A stretch of 64,000 nucleotides of DNA, from NCBI GenBank assembly GCA_910589415.1, contig OU342638.1, positions 39,343,579-39,407,578 on the forward strand, written 5' to 3'. A program made the position numbers and the translations under genes. This document shows positions 47,901-63,534 of the stretch, piece after piece. The notes below the pieces were generated by a model that was given only the letters and a program-made list of their open reading frames with translations, ran no database searches and had not been told where the DNA came from. The stretch comes from Malachius bipustulatus. Taxonomy: Eukaryota > Arthropoda > Insecta > Coleoptera > Melyridae. The stretch's first letter is position 1; each line of letters starts with the position of its first letter.

Positions 47901-50900
47901 GAAAACCCAAAAAAACAAATTGATAAGAAACCAAATTGACATAAAAATAAATTTACAAAAACCAAATTGACAAAATAACAAATTTACAAAAAAAAATGAC
48001 AAAAGCATATTGACAAAATCAAATTTACAAAAAAAAAATTGTTAAAAAACAATAAATGAAAAAAATTCAATTTCTGACCTTTTTTCGATTTTTGTTTTCA
48101 CTGAATGATGTCAATATTATGACGTCAGAATACTTGCATGTGACTGTTTGTCACATTCTGTAAAGTTTTTAGGCCAACTTCGTCAGTCGTTGCTGAAACA
48201 TCCCGAAAAACCCGAAAAATCGAAATTTCTTCTTGTTTTTTGGCTTTACGATTACAAGACAGCCGCCTAGATTCTTGAATATTCAACTTTTGCTTTACTT
48301 AATGACGCAGTATTGTTTTGTATGTCGTAATTAATTGACAAAAACCCAAATTGGTAAAAACCAAATTGACAGAAAACCAAATTGACAAAAACCAAATCCG
48401 CAAAAAACCAAAATGACAAAAATTAAATTCGCAGGAAAACAAATTGACAAAAAAAACAACTTGACAAAAAAATAAAATTATAACAATCAGTTTTATTCTC
48501 CCCCTTGTTTTGAAAAAAAAATCCACCGACAAAATGGTATTTTATCAAATTTGGTGAATTTTTTTTTTAAAAAAGGGGGGAGAATAAAACTTTGATTTTT
48601 TTTGGATTTATTAGATTCTTGTCTTCCTTGTCGACTTTTTTTTTACCGACCAACAAAAAAAAAAACAATATGGCGACCAAAACAATAACAACAGTTGACT
48701 ATATAGGTTGGTGGTTATGCGAACACTGTGCGATCTAGTAGGCTTTGAAAATATTTTAAACGTCAAATGGCGATTTACCAATGTTAAACTTGACATCCTG
48801 CGGCCATGTGATAAATTGACAAGGTCAAACTTGACGACAACCTGATAGGATTTGCTGGTAGGATTGGAATAGGGTCAGGATCGCCGTAGGGTGATAGGTT
48901 AAAGCTTGAGTATAGGAATTTGATAAATTAAAGTTGTTTATAACTAAGTACTATTTATCTACTTAACGATAACGAAATGATAATGATCTGAGATCATTAT
49001 CTAATTAATAACTAGAACAACTTTCTATAGAGTTAAAAAAGATGGATAAAACTGCCGGATTTTTCAATTTTGTTCAGGATATTCAGCATTAAAATATATT
49101 CCCCTCCCAAAAAAAAAAAAAAAAACTGATTTCTAGGACACCCTATGTAGGTATCCTGCTTTATTTGCTTTATTATAATGCATGCATGATACTATAATGC
49201 ATTTATGTCGCATGTTTTTATTATAGTCGCATTATAAATACTTATTTTTACAACCATCCCTCTCTTATTGCGGTTTCAGAACGCGCCCATGAAATTCTAT
49301 TTCCGGATAACGGACATAAACAAAGTCGCGGAACGGTTCGATTACTTCGACGCCTCAAAGCCAGTCGCCGAGGTCGTTCAACCGCCGCCCGTCCGTCCGC
49401 GTACCGACAATCACCACCAGCAGCAGCAGCAGCCGAACAACAACAAGCATCAGCGCGCCGACGGCGGCGGCGGCAGAGGAGGCGGCAAGAAGGCCGCCGC
49501 CCGGAATAACAGATCCGGGAAAATCGTCTCCAACAACGGCAGCAAGACCAAGAGCAAAGTTAAAAATAACAATCACGAGGTGAAGCGAGACGAAGGAGTG
49601 ACGGTGACGGCGCCGCCGGTAAAGCGAGACGAAGAGAAAGATGAAGCCGCTCTTGATGAAACGGTGATGACCAATGACGATAATAAGACTGATCGTGACG
49701 AGGACGATAAAATCGTAAACAAAAAAGAAGACGCGAATGCGAGCGACGAAAAAGTCGCACAGCAAGAAGAAGCGACTGATAAGACGACCAAAACGACTCA
49801 AGTCGGCGAGGCGGACCCGATCAAGAGCAGCAATAAAGCGCTCTACACGAACATCACCCTGAATCGAACCGACAACGTCGAGATCATCACGAAGATCCAG
49901 AAAGTGTCCAACAAGGAAGGACAACCGATCGGCTTGAACATCATCAAGCATACCGTGAAGAAAGGGAACAAGATCGCTGCTGGTGCTGGTGCTGGAAGTG
50001 CAATACCCGGCGCCGGCGGTTTCATTAATAAAGAAAGTATCAGCGAGATCGTTCATAAACCCGAAAAGGAAGCATCGCCGTCGTCAGCGTCGACGGCGTC
50101 GACGGCGGGAACGAAGATAATATGCGTCTTTAAAAAAGATGCCGGCAAGAGCGTTCAAGTTGCTACGAACGGTGACGGCGATTGCACCGATGTCACCAAT
50201 AAACCGAGCGTCACCGTCACCAATAAACCGAGCGTGCCCAACCCGAAGCAAACCGAGGACAACGCGATATCTTCGATCGAGCCTCATCATCGCGAAGACG
50301 ACGAGGAGAAATCGCGTTTTCTCAAGTCGTTCGAGCTGACCGCCGCGAGCAACAACGGCAAGAAGCACGAGCCGTCGACGCTCTCGCCCCCGCAGCCGGT
50401 CAAGTCGAACGCGCAGAAGCGCAAAAACCCGTCGCCGCTGCGTCTCGCCAGCGGCGAGCAGGGCTGCTCGAACAACAAGAAACCGAAACTGGATCGAACG
50501 TCATCGCCGCCGCCGCCGAAATCCGCCACCGGCGGCGGCGGCAGCAGCAGCAGCGAGCTGAAGTCGCTGTTCGACTCGTGCAAGATCAACATCCCGTCGT
50601 CCCTCTCGATCACGCTCAAGGACGGCTCGGAGGGCGACCGGAAGACGCTCGTGCCGCCCGTCAAGAATTACATACAGATCCTGAAGTTGCCCGACGAGGC
50701 GGCCGGCGGCAGCGGCGACGAGAAGGGCGACGCCGCCGCCGCCGCGAACAAGCAGGGGAAATCGCCGGCCAGGGCGCAGTCGTTCCAGAAGATTTTCGAG
50801 GAGTCGATCAAGAAGGTCGAACCCGCCCCCGGCAGCAATAACGAGAAGAAAGAAGCAGCGCATCAGCAAGCGAACAACAGTAATAACGGCGGCAAGCAGG

Positions 50901-51970
50901 AGCTGAAGGTGGCGATCCCTCGTCTGAACGTCCCGAAGATCGCGAAGAAGCCGCCGAAATACAGCGAACTGTTGGCGAACAATTGCGGACAGTCGTACGC
51001 GAACCTGCACTCGAGCGCGCTCGGTCTCAATTACACCGTCTCGATCACGCAGACTCCGAACAAAGCGACCCAGTTTTTCAATAACGGCAGCAATGGTAAC
51101 GGCGCGTGCGCAGACGCGGCGGCCAAGATAGAGTCATCTTCGCCTGTCAAAAAAGAGGTGAAGCTGTTACCGCGTCCCGGCTGCAAGAACAATAACAACT
51201 CGATCAAGAAGAAGATCGATCTCGACGGTAAGGGACATAAGGGGCCGGGACAGGGACCACTCGTGCTGGCAGTACCACCGACGATGTCGATCTCGTCATC
51301 AGCGACATCAGCGAAAGCGCAGCAGCAGCAAAGAAATCGCCATCACCATCACCATCACCGTAACCAGTCTTCCGTTGTCAGTAATAACAATAATGTTAAT
51401 AATAATAAAAGTACCAGTGTTAATAGTACCAGTGCCAGTACCAGTACCAGTGCCAGTACCAGTGCAAGTGCCAGCAGTTCTAGTTCTAATAGTTCTAGTT
51501 CTAGTTCTGGTTCCAGTTCCGCCAGCCGCCCCAGTAATTTAGACGCAATAAGCAAAGTACAAACGAAAAAGAGCGGCGGCTCGCCGCCGAAATCTACCTC
51601 GATCGACGGCGCGCCGTCGACGCCGTCGCCGAAAGCGCCGCCCGCCCTAAACCCTAGTCAGCTGTTGGAGAAGTACAACATTCAGAACCTGGCGCAACTG
51701 ACGGCCAGCTTGAGCGGTTACGCGCCGGCCGCTTTCGGCGGCCCCGGCAGCCCGAACCTGGCCGCCTTCCAGCAGGCCGTCTTCCTCAAGCAGATCGAGC
51801 AGATGCACCAGCAGCAGCAGCAGCAGCAGCAGAACCGCCAGAACTGGCTGAACATGGGCTCGCCGCCGCTCGGCGTACAGTACGAGAACTACCTGAAGAG
51901 TCTGGGGCAGGCGTCGGCGGCGTCGTCGCCGCCGTCCGCCCATCTCCTCGGTAACATTAAAGAGAACTGA
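41903..51970 (+). CDS. Posterior sex combs / Su(z)2-type Polycomb RING protein
   Basis: Core subunit class of Polycomb repressive complex 1, nuclear, partner of the Ring1/Sce ubiquitin ligase; it maintains gene silencing and compacts chromatin. Coding exons: 41,903-42,032; 42,125-42,215; 42,659-42,856; 45,844-46,030; 46,115-46,195; 49,280-51,970. Phases agree, giving 1,125 aa. RING ligands are C24, C27, C40, H42, C45, C48, C59 and C62 ([23 protein letters not shown]). The RAWUL (ubiquitin-like) domain spans about 171-250 ([55 protein letters not shown]). The remaining ~875 residues, in one exon, are low-complexity: charged, Ser-, Gln-, Asn- and Pro-rich, with a His run (near 51,341) and a Gln run (near 51,811), like the long disordered tail of fly Psc. 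Which of the Psc/Su(z)2 paralogues it is cannot be decided here. Confidence 0.93.
42857..45843. repeat. Psc intron 3 with CCAAAATGAAGAAATTGTGG minisatellite
   Basis: A near-3-kb intron. From about 43,200 to 45,420 a degenerate repeat runs through it: (C)CAAAATGAAGAAATTGTGGACCTT, then TACCTTGCGG, then TTATTTGCGGC(A/C)GATTTT. Copies are clearest at 44,405-45,420 (e.g. 44,525, 44,595, 44,668, 44,740, 44,800, 44,878, 45,003, 45,330, 45,395). The end of the intron has short GC-rich runs and an (AAT)n tract. The many short open frames here are repeat artefacts. Confidence 0.75.
46272..46866. mobile_element. MITE packed with TGACGTCA-type sites (Psc intron 5)
   Basis: Ends ACCCAGGTAACAGAAAAACG (left) and CGTGTTCCTGATACCTGATGGGT (right) are imperfect inverted repeats. 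Inside, GTGACGTGAAAATGACGTCATT..ATTCACGT..ATCACGTCACAAA occurs twice (about 46,340-46,400 and 46,557-46,615). Over twenty ACGT cores, several as full palindromic TGACGTCA, sit in under 600 bases. No coding capacity. A target duplication could not be fixed with certainty. Confidence 0.65.
46866..47340. other. Psc intron 5, unique part
   Basis: No feature beyond moderately unique AT-rich sequence. An 83-codon frame at 47,093-47,344 has no recognisable domain. Confidence 0.4.
47340..48480. repeat. ~17-bp CAAATTGACAAAAAAC minisatellite (Psc intron 5)
   Basis: The core word AAATTGACAAAAA or AAATTTACAAAAA repeats dozens of times between 47,345 and 48,050, then again at 48,335-48,475 after a unique interlude. 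Period is about 16-18 bases with A-run length changes. The minus-strand frames with F/L/V/C-rich translations in this stretch are produced by the repeat. Confidence 0.85.
48480..49279. other. Psc intron 5, distal part
   Basis: AT-rich, unique-looking sequence with an inverted pair of TTTTATTCTCCCCC (48,490) and GGGGGGAGAATAAAA (48,576) that could form a stem. Ends with the acceptor GGTTTCAG at 49,279. No other feature. Confidence 0.45.
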
Positions 51971-52690
51971 GGTTTGTTTTGTTTTCGTTTTCTTCCTTGA
52001 TTGTTTTTTTATTGTTCGATTTTTGAGTGTATAATTTTTTTGTTTGCGCGCGCGAGCGCGCTGCGTGCGCGCATCGTCCGCGCGCCACTGTTACTTTTTA
52101 GGGTATTAGTTCGCCCGGTATTATCAGTCATCTTAATGGGTCATAATTAATTGTTATGTTGACAGTTTTCTCGCTTCTATAAGTAGGTACCTATTCAGGT
52201 ATTTTGAAAATTTATGTCGAGTTGTTAAAAAAATTATGTTGACGCCATTGACAAAAGAAAAAACAGATAAAAAAGAATATACTTACCTACACGTCAGAAG
52301 TGGGATTAAAAAAAAATTAATTAACCAAAAGCAGCCGTTTTTCTTTCGTTTTCTCATCTTGATTAGGTACCTACTTATACATAGATGGCTGATATACCTA
52401 CCTACCCATGAATTATTATTGTTAGTACCTATTAAGCGAACATGCCCTTTTATTTATTATTACTTACTCATCTATTATCTACTTACCTATATACCTACGC
52501 CAGCCAGAACCTATCTACCTACTGCATGTTCTGTTCTTCTCGTGATGTCCGCGCATGCGGTACCTAGGTAGGTAGGTAAGTTGAGCGTGTAATTTTTTAT
52601 TGATTTATTTACTGACTACAGCAAGTCTGCTGAATACACTTTATTTAGGTACCTTTTATCTTTAAAGAATAAATTATTTGTTGTACCTTT
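51971..52690 (+). other. Psc 3' untranslated region
   Basis: Starts after the TGA at 51,968-51,970. Contains a GC stretch (GCGCGCGCGAGCGCGC near 52,047), AT-rich sequence and many TACCTACCTA words. AATAAA at 52,669-52,674 is the best polyadenylation signal; another AATAAA-rich area lies at 52,735-52,745. Confidence 0.5.
52669..52674 (+). terminator. Probable Psc polyadenylation signal AATAAA
   Basis: First well-placed AATAAA on the plus strand after the Psc stop codon, about 700 bases downstream. Confidence 0.45.
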
Positions 52691-52699
52691 TACCTATCG

Positions 52700-55560
52700 A
52701 ATAAACCTATCTACCTTACCCTATTATAGGGTAAATAAATAAAATAAGTGCGACCTGCTCTGATGTATTATATTGTAAACTATTGTAACATTTTGATTAG
52801 TCTGATAAGGAAAATATTATTATTAATTATTGTGAATCGTATTTTGCATTTTCAATACAAAATTACCGATCTGATTGTGGCTGGTTTTGTTCCTTTTTTG
52901 CGACCGCAGCGACATCTAAGTCCGTCTCCCGTCACTCCCAGCCAGGCCCGGCTATGCCAGCTATTATAATAGAAGGTTAGAGAAGCAATGAACCGGAAAC
53001 GTGAGGGCGCGGCAACCTCGCGTACATTGGGGATATTGTTCCCCCACCCGACTGATCCCGGCGGCGTCATTCGTGCGAGGAGCGATGGGCGTGCGCTCGT
53101 TCGGAGTGGAGTGGGACGAATGGGCGCGAGGCTAGGAGTACATGGGCGGGGCCCCGCCGCGACTGGTCGATCGGTCGTCCAATAAAGTGGCGATGTTGGA
53201 AGCGGTTGAGGGGATTGGTCGTCCGGTGAGGAGGTTGCGTGGGGTCGATTTAAGTGCTCCTGATAGTGGTGTTTTATGAGCGACAACCGCTCTATTATGG
53301 AACCGGACGCACTTTAGAAGTAATTAAAGGTATGAAAAGAAAAAACAATATAACCATTAAAAATGGCGGTATTTTATTTTTCATTTAGGGCTTGGACACC
53401 CTTGTGTAGATGCATTTTATCATCAGTTCCACCATAACCTCACTTTTAGCACGAAAATAGCTAAACACCTTCACTGAAACCTCAATTAGGTAGGTACTTA
53501 ATTAAGGCTCGTATATAGGTACCTAAGTGCGCGAGTCTGGCAAAATTGTCTTAAAATTTCTAAATGTAAGTTGAACTTAAAAAAATGAAATTAGTCGACA
53601 GTTGCAAAAAAAAATGGTTTCAAAATGACTAAACCTGCAGATTCTGCCATGCGGAGTAAAAAATACTTAGGTAAGTAGGTATATGGATCAATTTTCCATA
53701 TTAAGGTAGGTAAGTCAAGATCACTTAATTATTTCATTATTACAGTATTATCCGTACCCTAACCTGTACCTATACTCTTTGCCATGCGTATATCTATTAT
53801 GCGTGTGGAATGCTATACTTTTTCTACGACTATACCTCTAGCGGTTTTATTTGTAAAAAATGGTTCCATCTTTTAATAAACAAACATTTTGGTTACCTAT
53901 TGAAAAAACGCAAAAATTCTTTTAGAGAATAGGCCTAAGGTACCTACCTATCTATTTAAAAAAGATAGTACCTAATAAAATCAAATATCGACTGGAAATT
54001 CGTAAAATAACTTGATACAAAGACCAAAAATCAGGATTAAGGAATTTTGTAAAATTAAGACTAATTTCACCAGAGAAAATATGAATTTTTTCGATTTGAT
54101 TAATAACTAATCCAAATTAAAGCAATTTAATATAAATTTTTAATTGCGCATGTGTCACATTAATTTTACCTTCAGGTTTAAGCACTCTGCATTTTCTATT
54201 TATGTCCGTGCATTTAGAATTCTGCTCAGTAGATTCTATCAGTAGAGTCCCTGAACGTTTTTATCATATTTATTTAGGTATTCCTGCGCTTCTGCGCACG
54301 CGGTCTTTGTGTAGGTATAATTTCCTTCAGTGACGTAGGACGTAGGTAAGTATTATAAAGAAAAGAGGATTAAAAAAAAATTAAATGAGTAGAACCAATT
54401 TTTTTATTGTAATACACCTATATTAGACATCACCCTGTATAGAATCCTTAAATATAATTTATGAAAGAAAGACAATAAAGAATTCTAGTGCCATCTTAAA
54501 AAAATGGAAACTTGAAAAACCTTTTTTTGACAAAAATTCATACCCAAGGTAATTATTGCAAAAATTGTTCATTATTTTATTGCCCATCTAAATTTTTTCT
54601 TTCACATTTTTTGTCATATCTCCAATATTAAGTATTTCATCGGCAAAAAGGGGAAATTTTTTGATTTCCCGAACATTTTATAAGTTTGTTGCTTAAATTT
54701 TAGGTTAGGACTTAGGAGACATGCTGCGGTGATTTTGCAAAATCTGAAATAAATTTCACCGCAATAATATTTTTCCGATTTCTCGAGAGATTTCCTATAG
54801 CTGTAGGTAGGTACACCATTTCACATAATTTTTCCCGATGCTAAAGCGCCAGTAATTGCAGCAAAATAATAAATTCGCGACCGCAATTTTTTTTTAATTT
54901 TAGGCGGAAAAGCGAAACTTAATGACAAAAAACTGCCCACCAGGTTCTAGTCAGTCATCTCCACGTAAGAAACTCAACATTTAAAATTCAAAGTCATCAT
55001 AATAATAATTATTATTCATCAATTATTCGAAAGGAAAGTCCATAAAACGTTAATGCGCATGCGTATTTATTGTTGACAAGTTATCGGCGCTCTAGTAAGG
55101 ACGTTTATTTGCCGCTCTCGCGCATGCGCATTATAACAAAATTTAATTTGGAAACTAAATATTGGAAAAACTAATCGTAGTTTTTGAATAATAATAATCA
55201 AAAAAATGAAATAAAGTCGCAATTTACCTTTTTGCTAGTGTCAAATATTAAAGAAAGTAATTTCCTTAATTAATTATTTCAAAACAAGAGCCAGAGCTCA
55301 TTTCAGGTTTATATTCAATGTGTCAACCTTTAACGCCATCTGTCATTGCATAGGTCAGTCGGTAATAACGCGTCAATCTGTCATTATTACTTACATCAAT
55401 GCGCAATCTAACCTATATATAACATTTTCTAGGTTATAACGTTTTTGTTTGTTTTTTGTTGCTTTCAAATTGTTAATGCCGGGCCGGTAATGTTTTATTT
55501 TAACTCGGAACAAGTTAATTATTAATTAGTTCCATTAAGGTTACAAGAATCTTCAATTAT
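52700..55560. other. Intergenic DNA between Psc and EFTUD2; GC-rich patch at 52.88-53.26 kb
   Basis: No gene supported. Bases 52,880-53,260 are sharply GC-rich (CCCGGCGGCGTCATTCG, GGGCGGGGCCCCGCC) with inverted ATTGG/CCAAT words, and could be a promoter or an orphan CpG island. A 144-codon minus-strand frame crosses it without a domain. The rest is AT-rich with TAGGTAGGTA words; an ACCCTGTATAG remnant lies near 54,431. Confidence 0.4.
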
Positions 55561-55690
55561 TATCAATCAACAGTCGAATGGCGTTATTGTGTTAAGCTGG
55601 ACCGAGACAAGGAAAGAGTGTAAGGTGAGATTTGGGTAGTAACCGAGTACCCCATTTTATATAAGCGCAAAAGTAGAAGCGGCAAGCGAC
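55560..55690 (+). other. EFTUD2 5' leader (upstream limit uncertain)
   Basis: AT-poor sequence leading to the ATG at 55,691, with a possible start anywhere from about 55,350. No TATA box seen. The next plus-strand ATG would lie inside the conserved N-terminus, so the start is well fixed. Confidence 0.4.
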
Positions 55691-61163
<5,473 letters not shown>

Positions 61164-61235
61164 ATTCTGTTTTTATTTTTTTTTACTGTGTGATGTGTTT
61201 ATGCTGTACATGTACTTGAAGCTTGAAGAATGAAA

Positions 61236-61241
61236 ATTAAA
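61236..61241 (+). terminator. Probable EFTUD2 polyadenylation signal ATTAAA
   Basis: ATTAAA about 70 bases after the stop codon; no perfect AATAAA is closer. Confidence 0.4.
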
Positions 61242-61599
61242 TTTAGTAGACTGGTTCGTACCTGTGATGGTTTAGATTTAGATCCTCCCGGACCGTTTCA
61301 GAGACTTATTTTAATTTGTAAGGGTACAACGAATGTGCCTTTGGCTTATTATTACGCAGATGATGGTTGAGAAGTTAAGAATGACCAACCAACACACTTT
61401 TGTGTTCCTCCTGGTGGAGAAATTGAAAAGTGGGTCGCACCAAAATGTGAAGAAAGTTAAAAAATTGTTTTTTTTTTTAACAGGGTGTTGAAAAACTTGT
61501 TTTGTAAATTTTATTTAAATATGCACCACTTCTAGCAGCCTATTTGCAACAATTTGATTAATCATTGTAATAATAATGTCACTGTCAAATGGAATTAAT

Positions 61600-61984
61600 G
61601 TTTTTGCGAAGCACAAGATAAAAGCCCACGGAAATTGTATGTTCAGAGCTGTTAGTCTGCATCTTCATGGCCATCAAGAGGATCACCATGTTCTCCGTAA
61701 GCTTGCTGTTAAATTATCTTTATTAAAACTGGCCAATGTTTGAAAACTGTTAGCAGACACCAAAAGATGATTACTTGGAATCAATGTCCCGAAATGGAGA
61801 ATTTTCCACCGGCATTGAATGTCTTGCTCTTACTGAAGTCCTATCTGTTAACATAGAAATACTCGTATATCATGCTCAAACACATACATACAAAGAAAAT
61901 ATTGACTTTTGTCTAAATTTTTCAATTGACCATAGCTACTTTGAACTGCCGCTTGGATGGTTTATAGGAGAAGGAGCAGCATAA
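61600..61984 (+). pseudogene. OTU-type cysteine protease domain fragment
   Basis: Bases 61,612-61,735 translate to KIKAHGNCMFRAVSLHLHGHQEDHHVLRKLAV, resembling the catalytic start of OTU deubiquitinases (usually DGNCLFRAxS); the Asp of that motif is His here, while the Cys is kept. A stop follows (61,741-61,743). A second frame from 61,757 gives DDYLESMSRNGEFSTGIECLALTEVLSVNIEILVYH and ends with IDHSYFEL, like the domain's later strands and His region. No consistent splice joins the two in frame, and stops lie between them, so it looks like a decayed copy, perhaps from a mobile element. Confidence 0.6.
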
Positions 61985-61989
61985 ATGCA

Positions 61990-63039
61990 GCAATCAAACA
62001 CACACATTACTAAACCAATAACCCGTTTATTACAATAAAATTAAAAATTTAATTAATGAGAAGAAGAGATTCTTCTGGTTACTACTTGGTGCTTCTGAAT
62101 AGGAAAATAGGTCTTCAATTATCGTCCTCCGGAAACAGCAGCAACTAATAAGGCGTTTGATGCAAAATAAATACAGCCAGTGTTCTGTTTGTTCCATGTA
62201 ATAAATCATCTAATAACATATACACGTGAATCGAGAAAAAATCTGATTAAGCAAAAAAGGACTCTCCAAACATTCAAAACACTTCAGTTTGTCTTCTTAT
62301 TAACGTTCATCGGTTTGTTGTTCATTTTTTGGGTAAAAGTATTAACACTGGAGCACGCCAACGATTTGGACACTGGTATTGTATAGACTAAGAGTGAATT
62401 ACAGTGAGGTGGGGTAAAACTAAGGAAAGGACCACCACGAAGCTGGATTGTGTAAGAGAAATGCGAGTTTCTACTATTGTGAAGGGAGTCGGGTACTAGC
62501 GGTGCTCGGGGAAGGTGTGTAGACCCTTTCCTGCAAGATAGTAAGTGCGGTGTCGGTGTCTCTCTTGCGTATATCTTGAGCGTTAATGTCCGGTCAACTT
62601 AAAAAGGTTGCCGGGATAAATATACAGAAGTGTTAATTTTCATAATAGTTAATAAGTGTACCAAGCAAGTATAATTAGGTATACTTCGTACCTGATCTGC
62701 AGTATTCATCGTTCAGTTATAAGGAATTAGAAAGCAGCGTATTCTTCAGTTTAACAATAATTAATAATTACCAAACAGCGAATACTCATCAGTTTGAGGG
62801 ATATTACTTTTAATAATTAAAGTAAAAGTGGCAGTCAAGAGCGCCCCAACCCTGGATGGCACCGTGAGTGTTTAACCATATTGAGCTTTATTGATTTCAT
62901 GCTACAAAACTTGATGTCATAATATAATATTATTGAGCGGGAGCTCTGTAACTTCCAGAGGCTGGACTGCGCTAGTTCATTATATTGACTGACTAGATAA
63001 TGGATGTTAATGTTAATGCCGCTTGATTTTGATTACGGT
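61990..63039. other. Non-coding DNA right of the OTU fragment
   Basis: No gene supported. A 68-codon frame at 62,180-62,386 contains a hydrophobic stretch (FVFLLTFIGLLFIFWVKV) but no recognisable domain. The 62,390-62,870 part is moderately GC-rich and could be an LTR or leader of an element, with TGGCACCGTGAGTG near 62,857; this is not demonstrable. Confidence 0.35.
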
Positions 63040-63492
63040 TGTTAGGGGTGTTTCAAACACTTGAGATATATTAATTGTTTATTAATTAGATAGTAATAAT
63101 AAACTACAATGTTAAAAGTAAAGACAATTCTTGGGAATAACAAATAATAATAATAAAGTTCGCTTGTATAAATAGACAGGTTAAAAATTGAAATTGAAAA
63201 TTGTATCCTCTCATGAAGGAGGTCTGTCTGAAAGTCCTGGATGGTGCGTCTCGAAGGTACAATACACCCTTCTCCGGACCACCATCTGAGGCGAACGTTG
63301 CCACATGGCAATAAGTTACTCACATTGGAGAAAATACGATTAAATACAATACGAAACAATTATAATAGTGAAGTATTATTAATTAACTCTTCCCTTAATT
63401 GATGTAAAGTAATCCTCAAAAGGACCTCCCTGAGAATTAATCAATCTAGAAAAATCAAATTTAGGTGTCCCCAAAAAGGGGTGCTACAACTC
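63039..63492. mobile_element. LTR-like block (possible solo LTR)
   Basis: Begins TGTTAGGGGTGTTTC and ends GGGGTGCTACA, so it has TG..CA ends with a short inverted repeat (TGTTAGGGGTG against its inverse TGTAGCACCCC on the other strand). An AATAAA lies on each strand within it. No matching target duplication or primer-binding site was found, so the assignment is tentative. It might instead be part of the 3' region of the zinc-finger gene to its right. Confidence 0.3.
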
Positions 63493-63534
63493 TTCACATT
63501 TCAGTTGCATGTTGTGTCTTCGTCTTGGCATTCA

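Noticed and set aside
49355..50056. 233-codon minus-strand frame opposite Psc exon 6, and similar frames at 50,501-51,010 and 51,647-51,943
   Set aside because: Mirror frames of GC-rich, low-complexity coding DNA. The plus-strand frame continues the RAWUL domain in phase, so these are shadows.
62390..62870. 5' LTR with primer-binding site
   Set aside because: A TGGCACCGTG near 62,857 hinted at one, but I found no second LTR, no polypurine tract and no gag or pol frame.
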